Shown one piece after another: positions 8,897 through 17,729 of a stretch of DNA of 64,000 bases. The position numbers and the translations under genes were made by a program. Origin of the DNA: Bombilactobacillus bombi (lineage in GTDB: Bacteria; Bacillota; Bacilli; Lactobacillales; Lactobacillaceae); assembly GCF_964340835.1 (NCBI RefSeq), contig NZ_OZ204251.1; one strand, written 5' to 3'. The notes beneath the pieces are model-generated. The model saw only the letters and a program-made list of their open reading frames with translations, did no database searches and was not told the DNA's origin. The first letter of the stretch is position 1. Every line of letters starts with the position of its first letter.

Positions 8897-8918
8897 GTGA
8901 AACAGTATAATGTTTCAC
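8897..8918. repeat. inverted pair of parS half-sites upstream of rsmG
   Basis: GTGAAACA-6 bp-TGTTTCAC. Each arm is a perfect parS half-site (consensus TGTTTCAC-GTGAAACA), but the arms are in the outward order and spaced by 6 bp. Extending each to 16 bp gives only 10-11 matches to parS. It may be a decayed parS or a local ParB/Noc contact point in the rsmG promoter region. Confidence 0.4.
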
Positions 8919-9039
8919 AATCAATCCTAACCTAAACTGGCACTTAACGCAATCATCTAACTAGTAATTATACATTTTTTTAAAATTTTTTTGGTTAGAG
9001 TTTTTCAATATTTAATTATTTCAAAATTTTTCTATACAA

Positions 9040-9067
9040 AAAAACAGGGCAACAAGACCCTGTTTTT
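9040..9067 (-). terminator. intrinsic terminator after the SpoIIM-like gene
   Basis: Arms AAAAACAGGG and CCCTGTTTTT with an 8-nt loop, starting 9 bp past the stop codon. The A/T tracts on both sides could work in either direction. Confidence 0.85.
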
Positions 9068-9075
9068 ATCCAGAT

Positions 9076-9669
9076 TTATGCCCATTGCAATAAAATAGGC
9101 GTAATAAAGCCTTCTATTAACGCCGCCAAAGCAATTAATGGCACTACTATTAATAAATATTGTAATAAGAGAGCTTTGACTGATATAGGCTGCTGCAACT
9201 GCCGACTAAATAAAAAATTTCGCCAACCACGATTTAATTGTGCTGCCAAAGCTACCACTAACAATAATGCAGACATTTCAAAAATTCCATGTGGTAATAT
9301 TCCTAAAACAAAGGCTTTAACTACCAACAACCAGCCACTCTGCGCCCCTCTAACACCTAACACAAATCCTACAGATAAAGAAGTCATAATAAAGGTCAAC
9401 CAATAAAAACCAGGTATAGGAATAAGTGCCAACAATAAAATGATTAGGGTCGCTTTTTCATTATTCAACAAAATCCCCCAAAACATTTGGGTGTTGTTGC
9501 CACTAGTAGGCAGAATTGATCGCAGCAATTTAATCATGTTATGAATCGCTGTGGGATAAACATGTGCGAGATAGCCAGTAATCCCAGCAAAAATAACAGT
9601 AATACTTATAAAAGCTAGCCAGCCCCATTTTAAATAGCGCTTTAAGAAATCTTGATTGTATTTCAGCAT
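9076..9669 (-). CDS. SpoIIM-superfamily (stage II sporulation M-like) membrane protein
   Basis: 197 residues with about five membrane spans. It carries the family motif LGILPHGIFEMSALLLVVALA (about residues 123-143, split here by reading as GILPHGIFE and SALLLVVALA). Members outside sporulators are widespread in lactobacilli and of unknown function. The gene follows the Na+/H+ antiporter by 12 bp on the same strand, so the two are probably co-transcribed. The Shine-Dalgarno is AGGAAG. Confidence 0.75.
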   Translation of the reverse strand: MLKYNQDFLKRYLKWGWLAFISITVIFAGITGYLAHVYPTAIHNMIKLLRSILPTSGNNTQMFWGILLNNEKATLIILLLALIPIPGFYWLTFIMTSLSVGFVLGVRGAQSGWLLVVKAFVLGILPHGIFEMSALLLVVALAAQLNRGWRNFLFSRQLQQPISVKALLLQYLLIVVPLIALAALIEGFITPILLQWA

Positions 9670-9681
9670 TTTTCTTCCTTA

Positions 9682-11652
9682 TTAATCATCAGATGTCATA
9701 TAAACAAATTGGTCAGTAGAAATTTTTTCATTAATTGCTTGGACCAAGTCTTCTGAAAGTTCTTGCTTTTGTGCTGCTTGTTGGACAAAAGAATATTCAT
9801 ATTGAAAAGCAGCAATTAATAATTCACTTTCATTGGCAGCATTATCAACCGGATTATTAATTCGCTGATGCCGCAATTCATAATAGTGTCTTAAAATTCG
9901 GATTTCCGCTTTATTATCAGGACGTTGCATCCGGCGTAAATACTTTATAACTGCATGATAGCCCCAATTTTCCATCTTCCGCACATCAGTTTGATAGTTT
10001 TCTGATTCCGGTGTGGGATGTTTCTTAAATTGATAAGCTTTAATTAATAATTGACGTTGATTAAAAAACAAGAGCCGCAAAATGGTCCAAGCTAATTTGA
10101 AACGTGTCCATGGCTTTAACAAAATTTTTCGCAAATAAAATAATTGCTTAATTTCATAACGTTGCGCACTTTCCCAACTAATTTCACCATTGCGGGCGTA
10201 ATCATTAATAATCGCTGCTTCTAAACTTTGGGTTCGTTGAAATAAATGCGAGATTTTTTTAGCACTGGCGTGCTCACGGTGGCCACGTTGAGTGTGTAAT
10301 AAGTCAATCACTCGACTAAGAGTAAGATAGTCTTCATTATGATGCGCTTGTAATTCTTGAATCGCATAATCAACCATTTGGGTTACTACACGATTAAATT
10401 GCTTAATTGTAAAAGCCTTTTTTTGTGGGGGTAATAATTTAGGCAGTACTAAAGTAGGAACAATTAAGCTAATCACAATGATAGTTTCTGCAATAAAAAT
10501 CAAATCGGTTCTAAATGGTAATATCTGATTATTAACTACTAGCGGCAGCGTAAAGGCCATAGCTAAAGTAATTGTTCCATGCACTCCACTAAAAGCAATG
10601 ACCCAGCTGTTTTTTTGATGTTCGCGATCATTGGCAGCTGGAACTTTGACTAATCCAAATTGAGCCCACAAAAAACGTAACAAAGTCATCACTACATATA
10701 AACCTACTGCTAACACCATCAATACGATGAAGTGCTGACTGCCAAAATCGGCCAGGTCAATCATATTACGTGGTAATGTGACACCTAATAATACAAAGAC
10801 AAATCCATTTAATAAACGAGATAAAATTTCCCAACTAGTAGTCAAAACAACTTGATTACCCGTAGATGTTAGTCGTAATTGTTTTTGATAAATACCATGA
10901 ATAATACCTGCAGCCACTACTGCTAAAATACCGGACAAATGTAATTCTTCCGCTGCTAAATAAACTAAAAAGGGAGCTAAAATATTTACTGGTAAAATTA
11001 CTGCTGCCACATTAAAAGAGTGCCGTTGAAAAAACAATTGCAGCAAGACTAATAAACTGCCTAAAATAATACCAATAATAACGCCACCGACAAATACAAC
11101 CAAAAAGCGACCTACGCTGCCAAATAGCGAAAAATGGCCTGTACTAAAAGCTACTACCGCTAAATTCAAAGCTACGATACCAGAAGCATCGTTAAATAAA
11201 GATTCGTTTTCCAAAGTTTCCATCACTGGCTCTGGCACTTCAACCCCAGCTGTAATAGATGATACTGCTACTGCATCTGTAGGTGTCACAATGGCTGCTA
11301 AGCTTAAAGCTAAGGCCAAAGGCAATGCTGGCCACAACCAAGAAGTCAAGCCACCCGCTATTACAATTGTTACTAATGCTAAAACAATTGCTAGTGAGAT
11401 AATGGCTTTCCAATTATGACGCAAACTCAAGTAAGAAGTGTTTTTACCTTCATAAAACATTAATGGCGCTAAGATAATCAGAAAAAAAACTTCCGGTTCT
11501 AATTGAAAATGATTAAATTGTGGTAACCATGATAAAATAAAACCTGTACCAATTTGATAAAAGGCTAAAGGAATTCGTGGGTAAAACGAGTAGATAATAT
11601 TAGCGCCTACCGTCGCTATAATTAATAATAAGATACTAAAAAATAACTCCAT
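9682..11652 (-). CDS. CPA1-type Na+/H+ antiporter with long cytoplasmic tail
   Basis: About 656 residues from the ATG at 11652; an in-frame TTG 18 nt upstream is less likely because GTGGGG precedes the ATG. Twelve or so membrane helices fill residues ~1-410. They include ATPTDAVAVSSI and LENESLFNDASGIVAL, the TD/ND ion-binding signatures of NhaP/NapA-like CPA1 exchangers, and FSGVHGTITLAMAF. Residues ~415-656 are a hydrophilic helical tail rich in Arg/Gln/His, typical of the lactobacillar members. It exchanges Na+ (or K+) for protons and supports pH homeostasis. It is the first gene of a two-gene unit with the SpoIIM-like gene. Confidence 0.9.
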   Translation of the reverse strand: MELFFSILLLIIATVGANIIYSFYPRIPLAFYQIGTGFILSWLPQFNHFQLEPEVFFLIILAPLMFYEGKNTSYLSLRHNWKAIISLAIVLALVTIVIAGGLTSWLWPALPLALALSLAAIVTPTDAVAVSSITAGVEVPEPVMETLENESLFNDASGIVALNLAVVAFSTGHFSLFGSVGRFLVVFVGGVIIGIILGSLLVLLQLFFQRHSFNVAAVILPVNILAPFLVYLAAEELHLSGILAVVAAGIIHGIYQKQLRLTSTGNQVVLTTSWEILSRLLNGFVFVLLGVTLPRNMIDLADFGSQHFIVLMVLAVGLYVVMTLLRFLWAQFGLVKVPAANDREHQKNSWVIAFSGVHGTITLAMAFTLPLVVNNQILPFRTDLIFIAETIIVISLIVPTLVLPKLLPPQKKAFTIKQFNRVVTQMVDYAIQELQAHHNEDYLTLSRVIDLLHTQRGHREHASAKKISHLFQRTQSLEAAIINDYARNGEISWESAQRYEIKQLFYLRKILLKPWTRFKLAWTILRLLFFNQRQLLIKAYQFKKHPTPESENYQTDVRKMENWGYHAVIKYLRRMQRPDNKAEIRILRHYYELRHQRINNPVDNAANESELLIAAFQYEYSFVQQAAQKQELSEDLVQAINEKISTDQFVYMTSDD

Positions 11653-11750
11653 TAATGACCCCACTTTCAAAGTTTAAGTTAAACTAATTATAAATTAAAT
11701 TTGCTATCTCGTCAGCTATCATGATACTTAGGAAAGAAATCGAGGCAATT

Positions 11751-12905
11751 ATGCACAGTCGTTTACAAATTATACACGTACAATTTATTATCAAATCTGT
11801 ATGCGTCGGACTGATAGTAGGAATTGTGGTTAGCTGTTTTCGCTGGTCGATTGAAAAATCTTTATCCTTTTGGCAGTTACTCTATCGACAAGCTTCAATA
11901 AATCCTACGTTAATTTTAATTATTTTAATCGCTAATCTTGGTATTGGTCTCTTTATCGGATACCTGAGTCAATCGCAACCCCATATTATGGGATCTGGCA
12001 TACCAGAAGTCGAAGGCCAAATCAACAATCAATTACAGCTTGCTTGGTGGCTTATTTTTTGGCGAAAATTTGTAGCCGGAACTTTGGCAATTGGTTCTGG
12101 ATTATTTTTAGGTCGTGAAGGTCCCTCCATTCAGCTAGGTGCCACTTTAGGCCAGGGATTAGGCGAATATTTTGAAGATAATCTTCCTAATCAAAAAGTT
12201 ATCTTTGCTGCAGGTGCGGCAGCTGGTCTCGCAGCAGCTTTCAATGCTCCATTAGCGGGAAATTTTTTGTTTAGGCTATTTTTATCCTGATTTACTAGGC
12301 GGGGGCAACAAGTTAATTTTACCCTTAGCAACGATTCATTGGCCAATTAGCGGGATTATTGCTCTTTTTTTAATCCGGTTTATCGTTTCAATGATTGATT
12401 ACGGCTCTGGTTTACCAGGAGGAATTTTTTTAACTATTTTATCTTTAAGAGCTATCTTAGGCCTATTATTTGTAAGTTGGCAATGGCTGCCAACTACCTG
12501 TATCAGTAAGGCTCCGTTTACTGCAATTTTGTTAATTACCGAAATGGTCGGTTCACTTAATCATCTCATGCCCTTGGCTTTAACTGCTTTAAGTGCCTAT
12601 GTGGTTGTAGATTTCTTGGGAGGTGCCCCTATTTATACTTCACTTTTAGAAAATATGCAACTTAAACGAACTTTAACCACGTTTAGCGACAATAATCAGC
12701 TTTTCAGCTTGCCGATTTTTAATGATAGTTTGATTGCTAATCAACAAGTAAAAGATATTAAATGGCCTGCACAAACTTTGCTAATTAATATCAACGTGGT
12801 GAGCATCAACTAGTTCCCAATGGTGATACTATTATCCAAGTCGGTGATACCTTACAGGTTTCTACTAATCAAGCAGGTTATCAACAACTCCAACAATATC
12901 TCTAG
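11751..12905 (+). pseudogene. ClC chloride channel/antiporter gene, broken by deletions and a frameshift
   Basis: The 5' part from ATG 11751 (GAGG 5 nt upstream) encodes good ClC sequence including MGSGIPEVEGQ, GREGPSIQLGAT and NAPLAG. After ~12265 the frame is lost. Matching ClC sequence resumes in another frame (YPDLLGGGNKLIL, then GSGLPGGIFLTIL and KAPFTAILLITEMVG). Roughly 150 residues that should separate NAPLAG from YPDLLGGG are missing, and so is the FxxxGMAG stretch. A further single-base loss near 12796 throws off the C-terminal regulatory domain, whose residue string GEHQLVPNGDTIIQVGDT reappears in another frame before the TAG at 12905. No working channel can be made. Confidence 0.85.
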
Positions 12906-12916
12906 GAGCAAAAACT

Positions 12917-13432
12917 ATGACTTTAATTTATCTGCGAGCAACTCAAATGAAGGATTTGCAGACAGTTTTTACTATTATTAAACAGGCTCAAACCCTTTTA
13001 AAGAATGAACATATCGATCAATGGCAAGATGGACAACCATCTTTGGCACAGCTACAACAAGACATATTGCACCAGCAAAGTTATGTTTTAATAAGCAAGC
13101 AGCACATTTGTGGTACAGCAGTTTTATTACAACAGCCAGAACCTAACTATTCGCAACTGCAAACAGCTTGGCACAGTCAAACTGTCTATGCTACCATTCA
13201 TCGTTTTGCAATAGCACAAACACACCAAGGGCAACATTTAGGCAATCAGTTACTCTCAAATCTTATTACGTTAGGTTATCAACAAGGTTTTTGTAACTTC
13301 CGCATTGATACCCATCCTAATAATTTACGGATGCAACATCTCATCAAAGAGGCAGGCTTTATTTATCGTGGAAGTATCTGTTTAAATAAAAATCCTAAAA
13401 AACCGCGCTTAGCCTATGAATTGAATTTATAA
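12917..13432 (+). CDS. GNAT-family N-acetyltransferase
   Basis: 171 residues. The opening IYLRATQMKDLQTVFTII, the strand HRFAIAQTHQGQHLGNQLL (acetyl-CoA pyrophosphate-binding region) and FRIDTHPNNLRMQHLIKEAGFIYRG (C-terminal GNAT motif) identify the fold; the acceptor substrate cannot be predicted. AGGAG lies 8 nt before the ATG, and the gene starts 11 bp after the end of the broken ClC gene, so it may be transcribed from the same promoter. It ends before a strong terminator. Confidence 0.85.
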   Translation: MTLIYLRATQMKDLQTVFTIIKQAQTLLKNEHIDQWQDGQPSLAQLQQDILHQQSYVLISKQHICGTAVLLQQPEPNYSQLQTAWHSQTVYATIHRFAIAQTHQGQHLGNQLLSNLITLGYQQGFCNFRIDTHPNNLRMQHLIKEAGFIYRGSICLNKNPKKPRLAYELNL

Positions 13433-13440
13433 TTGTTATA

Positions 13441-13482
13441 AAAAGGCAAAAATAAGTTTTTACCAAACTTACTTTTGCCTTT
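13441..13482. terminator. bidirectional terminator between the GNAT gene and asnA
   Basis: Outer arms AAAGGCAAAA / TTTTGCCTTT and inner arms TAAGTTT / AAACTTA form a long stem between two converging genes. Confidence 0.85.
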
Positions 13483-13502
13483 AGAAATTTACTTTGTAAT
13501 AA

Positions 13503-14510
13503 TTATAGAATTTGAATGCGATGTTGAGCACATTCGTCTAGCATTGCTTGAGGCCATGCACTTGCTTGTACTTCTCCAATATGAGCCTTTCCCAAAAGCA
13601 ACATACAAATACGCGATTGACCAATTCCACCACCAATGGTATATGGTACTTCTTCATGCAAAATCATTTGATGATATGGTAATTGTAATCTATCTTCGGC
13701 ATGGGCAGCTTTAAGTTGGGACTTTAGAGAAGCTGCATCTACCCGAATTCCCATACTAGAAACCTCCAAAGCACATTGCAGAGGCTCATACCAGAAAATA
13801 ATATCACCATTCAACTGCCAATCATCATAATCGGGTGCTCGGCCGTCGTGGCGTTGACCGCTTTTCAATGGGCCCCCAATATTCATGAGAAATACAGCGC
13901 CCAATTCTTGACAGATAGCTTTTTCACGTTCCCATGGTGCTAATTTGGGATAGCGGTCTTCTAACTCTTGAGTAGTGACAAAATGAATCTCATCTGGCAA
14001 GTGATACACCGCATCGGGATATTTATACCAGACTTCATCTTCCATATGTTTAATTACTTTGAAGACTTGACGTACTGTAGCTTTTAAAGTAGCTTCATTA
14101 CGTTCATCTTTAGTAATAACTTTCTCCCAGTCCCATTGATCAACATAACTAGAGTGCAAGTTGTCTAAATCTTCATCTTTGCGAATGGCATTCATATTAG
14201 TATACAAACCTTCGTGTAAACCAAAGCCATATTTTTGTAAAGCTACTCGTTTCCATTTTGCTAATGAGTGGACAATTTCTAAAGTTTGATCAGGTAAATC
14301 TTGCATAGTAAACGATACTGGTTGTTCCACACCATTCAAATTGTCATTTAATCCGGTAGAACGCTCCACAAACATTGGTGCAGATAAACGTGTTAGATTT
14401 AATTCTTGCCCAATTTCATCTTGAAAAGTCTCACGAATATAACGAATGGCCTCTTCTGTTTGCCGTACTGTCAATTTAGGATCATAATCCTTGGGAATAG
14501 TTAAATGCAT
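13503..14510 (-). CDS. asnA: aspartate--ammonia ligase (asparagine synthetase A)
   Basis: 335 residues from the ATG at 14510 (GGAGGAAATGAT upstream). It makes asparagine from aspartate, ammonia and ATP. The class-II aminoacyl-tRNA-synthetase-like fold is visible: RLSAPMFVERSTGLND, KYGFGLHEGLYTNMNAIR, SYVDQWDWEKVI, IGGPLKSGQRHDGRAPDYDDW and the C-terminal motif 3-like GGGIGQSRICMLLL. Length and motifs fit bacterial AsnA throughout. It is preceded by a T-box leader, so expression should rise when tRNA-Asn is uncharged. Confidence 0.97.
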   Translation of the reverse strand: MHLTIPKDYDPKLTVRQTEEAIRYIRETFQDEIGQELNLTRLSAPMFVERSTGLNDNLNGVEQPVSFTMQDLPDQTLEIVHSLAKWKRVALQKYGFGLHEGLYTNMNAIRKDEDLDNLHSSYVDQWDWEKVITKDERNEATLKATVRQVFKVIKHMEDEVWYKYPDAVYHLPDEIHFVTTQELEDRYPKLAPWEREKAICQELGAVFLMNIGGPLKSGQRHDGRAPDYDDWQLNGDIIFWYEPLQCALEVSSMGIRVDAASLKSQLKAAHAEDRLQLPYHQMILHEEVPYTIGGGIGQSRICMLLLGKAHIGEVQASAWPQAMLDECAQHRIQIL

Positions 14511-14534
14511 TATCATTTCCTCCTTCAATTCAAT

Positions 14535-14800
14535 AAAAAAAGTCCTTCATCCCTAAATTCAAGGGACGAAAGACTTCGCGGTACCACCCAAGTTGTTTAT
14601 CAAAGATAAACCACCTCACTAGTGTACATACATACACTGCCGATAGTAACGCTCCGGTTGCGTCTTAGCTTACTGCGGTCAGGTTCAGCTAAGCAACTTC
14701 AAAAAGTGTTTTTCACATGATAGCTTTACTGGTTTGAGTTCTCACTATTCTCAATTCACTGTCAGTGCTCATCATCTTACTGGTCTTTTTGTTGGTTTTT
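14535..14800 (-). promoter_or_regulatory. T-box riboswitch controlling asnA
   Basis: The minus strand carries the T-box core GGGTGGTACCGCG (14589-14577). It is followed by the terminator hairpin AGTCTTTCGTCCCT / AGGGATGAAGGACT and a U run (14575-14535). Upstream stem I sequence is present. A candidate specifier AAC (Asn) sits in GAGAACTC at 14740-14738, matching the amino acid made by asnA. The T-box pairs with the uncharged tRNA acceptor end to form the antiterminator. Confidence 0.9.
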
Positions 14801-14881
14801 ATTTTTTATTGAAATTATCATATCACATCATTTTCATTTTGCAAGCATTATTCTAATAAATTTCTCATAATAATTAATTTG

Positions 14882-15484
14882 TTAATTATTAGCCTCTGTG
14901 ATAGCCCTCAAGGCTGCGGTTAACCCCCGAACACTATCGGCCAAGGATAAAGAGGGAGCATTGAAACGGTTTATAACCTGTGCTGGTAAAAATGGAATAT
15001 GGATAAAGCCTGCTTTGATTTGAGAAAATTTATGTTCTCGTAAATATTGCATTTGATAAAAAATGTGATTACAAACATAGGTTCCAGCAGTATTGGAAAT
15101 TTCTGCTGGCAATCCCACTTGATGAATGGCGTCAACCATTGCCTGCAAAGGTAATTGGGTAAAATAGGCTGTCGGACCTGCTTCTTGTATGGTTTGATTA
15201 TGTGGCTGATAGCCTGGTATCCGACCATCATCTAAATTAATTGCAACTCGTTCTGGCGTAATTGCAGCTCGACCACCTGCTTGACCAATATTTATTACAT
15301 AATCAGGTTGCTGCAGTTCAACTTCTTTTTTAACAACTGCCACACACTTGTTAAATTCAGTAGGAATTTCTAATTTTACAATGTGCGCATTATTGATAGA
15401 TTCCGGCAACAATTTTACAGCTTCAATAGCTGGATTAATCGGTTCCTTGCCGAATGGATTAAATCCGGTAACTAAAATTTTCAT
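14882..15484 (-). CDS. pcp: pyroglutamyl-peptidase I (pyrrolidone-carboxylate peptidase)
   Basis: 200 residues from ATG 15484; the preceding in-frame start at 15514 would overlap pepC and lacks a good ribosome site. It removes N-terminal pyroglutamate from peptides. The C15 catalytic triad is visible: Glu78 (TPERVAIN), Cys138 (AGTYVCNHIFY) and His162 (AGFIHIPFLP). The opening VTGFNPFG is typical. It follows pepC by 11 bp and probably shares its transcript, a small peptidase operon. Confidence 0.95.
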   Translation of the reverse strand: MKILVTGFNPFGKEPINPAIEAVKLLPESINNAHIVKLEIPTEFNKCVAVVKKEVELQQPDYVINIGQAGGRAAITPERVAINLDDGRIPGYQPHNQTIQEAGPTAYFTQLPLQAMVDAIHQVGLPAEISNTAGTYVCNHIFYQMQYLREHKFSQIKAGFIHIPFLPAQVINRFNAPSLSLADSVRGLTAALRAITEANN

Positions 15485-15495
15485 AAATATTCCCT

Positions 15496-16821
15496 TTATC
15501 CAATAGCATCCCATGGTGGCAAGACAATTGGCTCTTGATTAAATTGTGCTCGTTCAGTATCCGTCAAATATTCTTTATTGATAATCACTTCATAAACATA
15601 ATCCTTAAACCACTGATTACTCATGACAAAATAGCCTTTAGTGCCGATTTTGTCACCCCAAGAATTCTCGACTTTCCATTTCAAGGGCTGACCATTTTCA
15701 TCTAAGTCTACCCCCGTCAAAACCATGGCGTGGGACATTTGTCCTTGGGCAAAATCCAATCGTTCGCCCTTATCCATATTTAAATCGATATTAAATAAGT
15801 GATTATAATCATACAGTTCGGAAGCTAGCAATCCTTTTTTGCGGTTTAATTGTTCTAAGACATCATTACCAAACCAGACAGTTTCACCAGCCTGCAATTG
15901 CTTAATAGCTAATTGTTGTAAACGTTCAATAGGTAAATTCAAATCCTTAGCCTGCTGTGCTCCCACCATATTGCCATTGCCTTCTAAACAGTATGTTTGT
16001 CCAAATTCTTTACTTGGCTGCGGTGCATTTAAAATTCCCACAAAATCGTCTAAAGGAAATGCACAATATTTTTGGGCAAACTCTTGGGGAGTAATCGAAC
16101 GTTCCTGAATTAAATTGTGATTATCATTGCGTAATTCTAACTTAAATTGTTTTGGGGGTTGACCAAAGGCATAAACACAAATCCGATAAATATCAGCCAT
16201 TTTGGTCTCTACTATTTTATCTAAATCTGTGTGATGAGAACCTTCATTCACCATGTGTCGTAGTTCAATTGCATCTTTTCGCAGTTTGGTTTTTAAAATA
16301 GTGGAAAATTCATTAGTATGTTCAGAATTATAAGTTTCCGGCATTACATACTTAGGCACTACTCCATATTTCTTGATTAAATTGACTGCATAAGACCATT
16401 GACCACCATCATCATCTGGATTGGCCAGTAAGTGAGCCATTTTGCGGTCTTCAAGTGGCAAACTAGCTGTTGCTATTACTTGTTGGTAAAACCAATTAGC
16501 TTTTTCCAAACGATCATAAAAAGATAAATAGTTCTGTGACAATTCAAAATTCTTGGTTTGATATTCAGTTGCAAATTTAGTTCGCAGGGTCGTTAATGCT
16601 GCAAATAGCCAGCAGCGTCCGGACTGTTTTTGATTAGACACCGCGCCGGTTTTGACTTCAATAGAAAAAATTGGATCTAATTGAGTTTCAACGGTTAAAC
16701 TTTGAGCAACTTGATTTATACCATTATTTTGAACGGTATTAGCAAGCACTTCGTTGACTTTTTGACTATGAAATTGATGTTGGAATTTTTTTAATTGTTC
16801 TTCGTTGATTGCATGAGACAC
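15496..16821 (-). CDS. pepC: aminopeptidase C (C1B cysteine peptidase, bleomycin-hydrolase family)
   Basis: About 441 residues. The GTG at 16821 is preferred as start because GAGGAG lies 8 nt upstream, while the GTG at 16830 is part of that site. Catalytic residues of the papain-like fold are present: Cys70 in QSGRCWLFA, His in SHAMVLTGVD and Asn in KVENSWGDK. The cytoplasmic hexamer trims N-terminal residues from peptides during growth on protein. The gene heads the pepC-pcp unit and is divergent from gatD. Confidence 0.95.
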   Translation of the reverse strand: MSHAINEEQLKKFQHQFHSQKVNEVLANTVQNNGINQVAQSLTVETQLDPIFSIEVKTGAVSNQKQSGRCWLFAALTTLRTKFATEYQTKNFELSQNYLSFYDRLEKANWFYQQVIATASLPLEDRKMAHLLANPDDDGGQWSYAVNLIKKYGVVPKYVMPETYNSEHTNEFSTILKTKLRKDAIELRHMVNEGSHHTDLDKIVETKMADIYRICVYAFGQPPKQFKLELRNDNHNLIQERSITPQEFAQKYCAFPLDDFVGILNAPQPSKEFGQTYCLEGNGNMVGAQQAKDLNLPIERLQQLAIKQLQAGETVWFGNDVLEQLNRKKGLLASELYDYNHLFNIDLNMDKGERLDFAQGQMSHAMVLTGVDLDENGQPLKWKVENSWGDKIGTKGYFVMSNQWFKDYVYEVIINKEYLTDTERAQFNQEPIVLPPWDAIG

Positions 16822-16908
16822 ACAAATCACTCCTCTAGACTTTTATTATAAGTCAGTTTAAACTAGTAACAATAGATAGTAAACCATTATAATGAGGAAA
16901 TTTTAATC

Positions 16909-17577
16909 ATGACAACAATCAAAATTGCTTATCTTTATGAAGACTTAATGAATACCTATGGTGACTGTGGTGATGTTAAAATCATCAAATATCTCTTAAA
17001 ACAACAAGGTTTAGACTGCACCGTTACCAATATTAGCTTAGGTGATGACTTTAATGCTTTTGATTTTGACTTTCTCTTTTTTGGTGGTGGTCAAGACTTT
17101 GAACAATCGGTGGTGGCAAATGATATTATCCGTCATCGCCAAACTATTCAAGATTTTATTGAAGCTGGTGGTCCCATGCTTTGCATATGTGGTGGTTATC
17201 AATTTTTAGGCAGCTATTATCAAACTAGTGGTGGTCAAACTATCAAATGTTTGAACTTATTACCATTGCATACAGTTTTTAATCCCCAAAAAAGAATGAT
17301 TGGTGATACGAAATACACAACTAAATATGGTGAAGTTACTGCATTTGAAAATCACAGTGGTCAAACTTTTTTTGATGATAAAAACAAATTACAACCCTTT
17401 GGAAAAATGATTAATGGCTATGGCAACAATCCTGATGATGGTGTTGAGGGCATGCAGTATAAGAATGTCATTGGCAGCTATTCTCATGGACCGTTGCTGA
17501 AAAATTTAAACGTCGCAAAAGCAATTACAAAAAATATCATCGCTTGGCATCAACAACAATCATCGGTATCAAATTAA
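16909..17577 (+). CDS. gatD: lipid II isoglutaminyl synthase, glutamine amidotransferase subunit GatD
   Basis: 222 residues of the CobB/CobQ-like class I glutamine amidotransferase type. Nucleophile Cys94 (LCICGGYQFLG) and His193 (GSYSHGPLL) are where GatD needs them, and the N-terminal IAYLYEDLMNTYGDCGDV is characteristic. GatD hydrolyses glutamine and passes ammonia to MurT, which amidates the D-Glu of lipid II. In most Firmicutes murT lies immediately upstream in one operon. Here the 78-bp upstream gap and the downstream terminator exclude an adjacent murT, so GatD stands alone at this locus. Confidence 0.9.
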   Translation: MTTIKIAYLYEDLMNTYGDCGDVKIIKYLLKQQGLDCTVTNISLGDDFNAFDFDFLFFGGGQDFEQSVVANDIIRHRQTIQDFIEAGGPMLCICGGYQFLGSYYQTSGGQTIKCLNLLPLHTVFNPQKRMIGDTKYTTKYGEVTAFENHSGQTFFDDKNKLQPFGKMINGYGNNPDDGVEGMQYKNVIGSYSHGPLLKNLNVAKAITKNIIAWHQQQSSVSN

Positions 17578-17669
17578 CAAAAAGGCAAACAAAACAACTC
17601 AGTTTGCAAAAAATCCCAACTCGTTGGTTTATTAAAGTAAAATAACTTAATTATAAATTTCTCAAAAAT

Positions 17670-17714
17670 AAAAAGTATCAGATAGGCATTAAAAGTTGCC
17701 ATCTGATACTTTTT
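17670..17714. terminator. bidirectional terminator between gatD and the GH31 gene
   Basis: Arms AAAAAGTATCAGAT and ATCTGATACTTTTT with additional GGC/GCC pairs inside; lies between converging genes. Confidence 0.9.
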
Positions 17715-17729
17715 AGATTATTAATAATT

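Noticed and set aside
8889..8904. Canonical parS site
   Set aside because: Only 11 of 16 positions match; only the half-sites are perfect.
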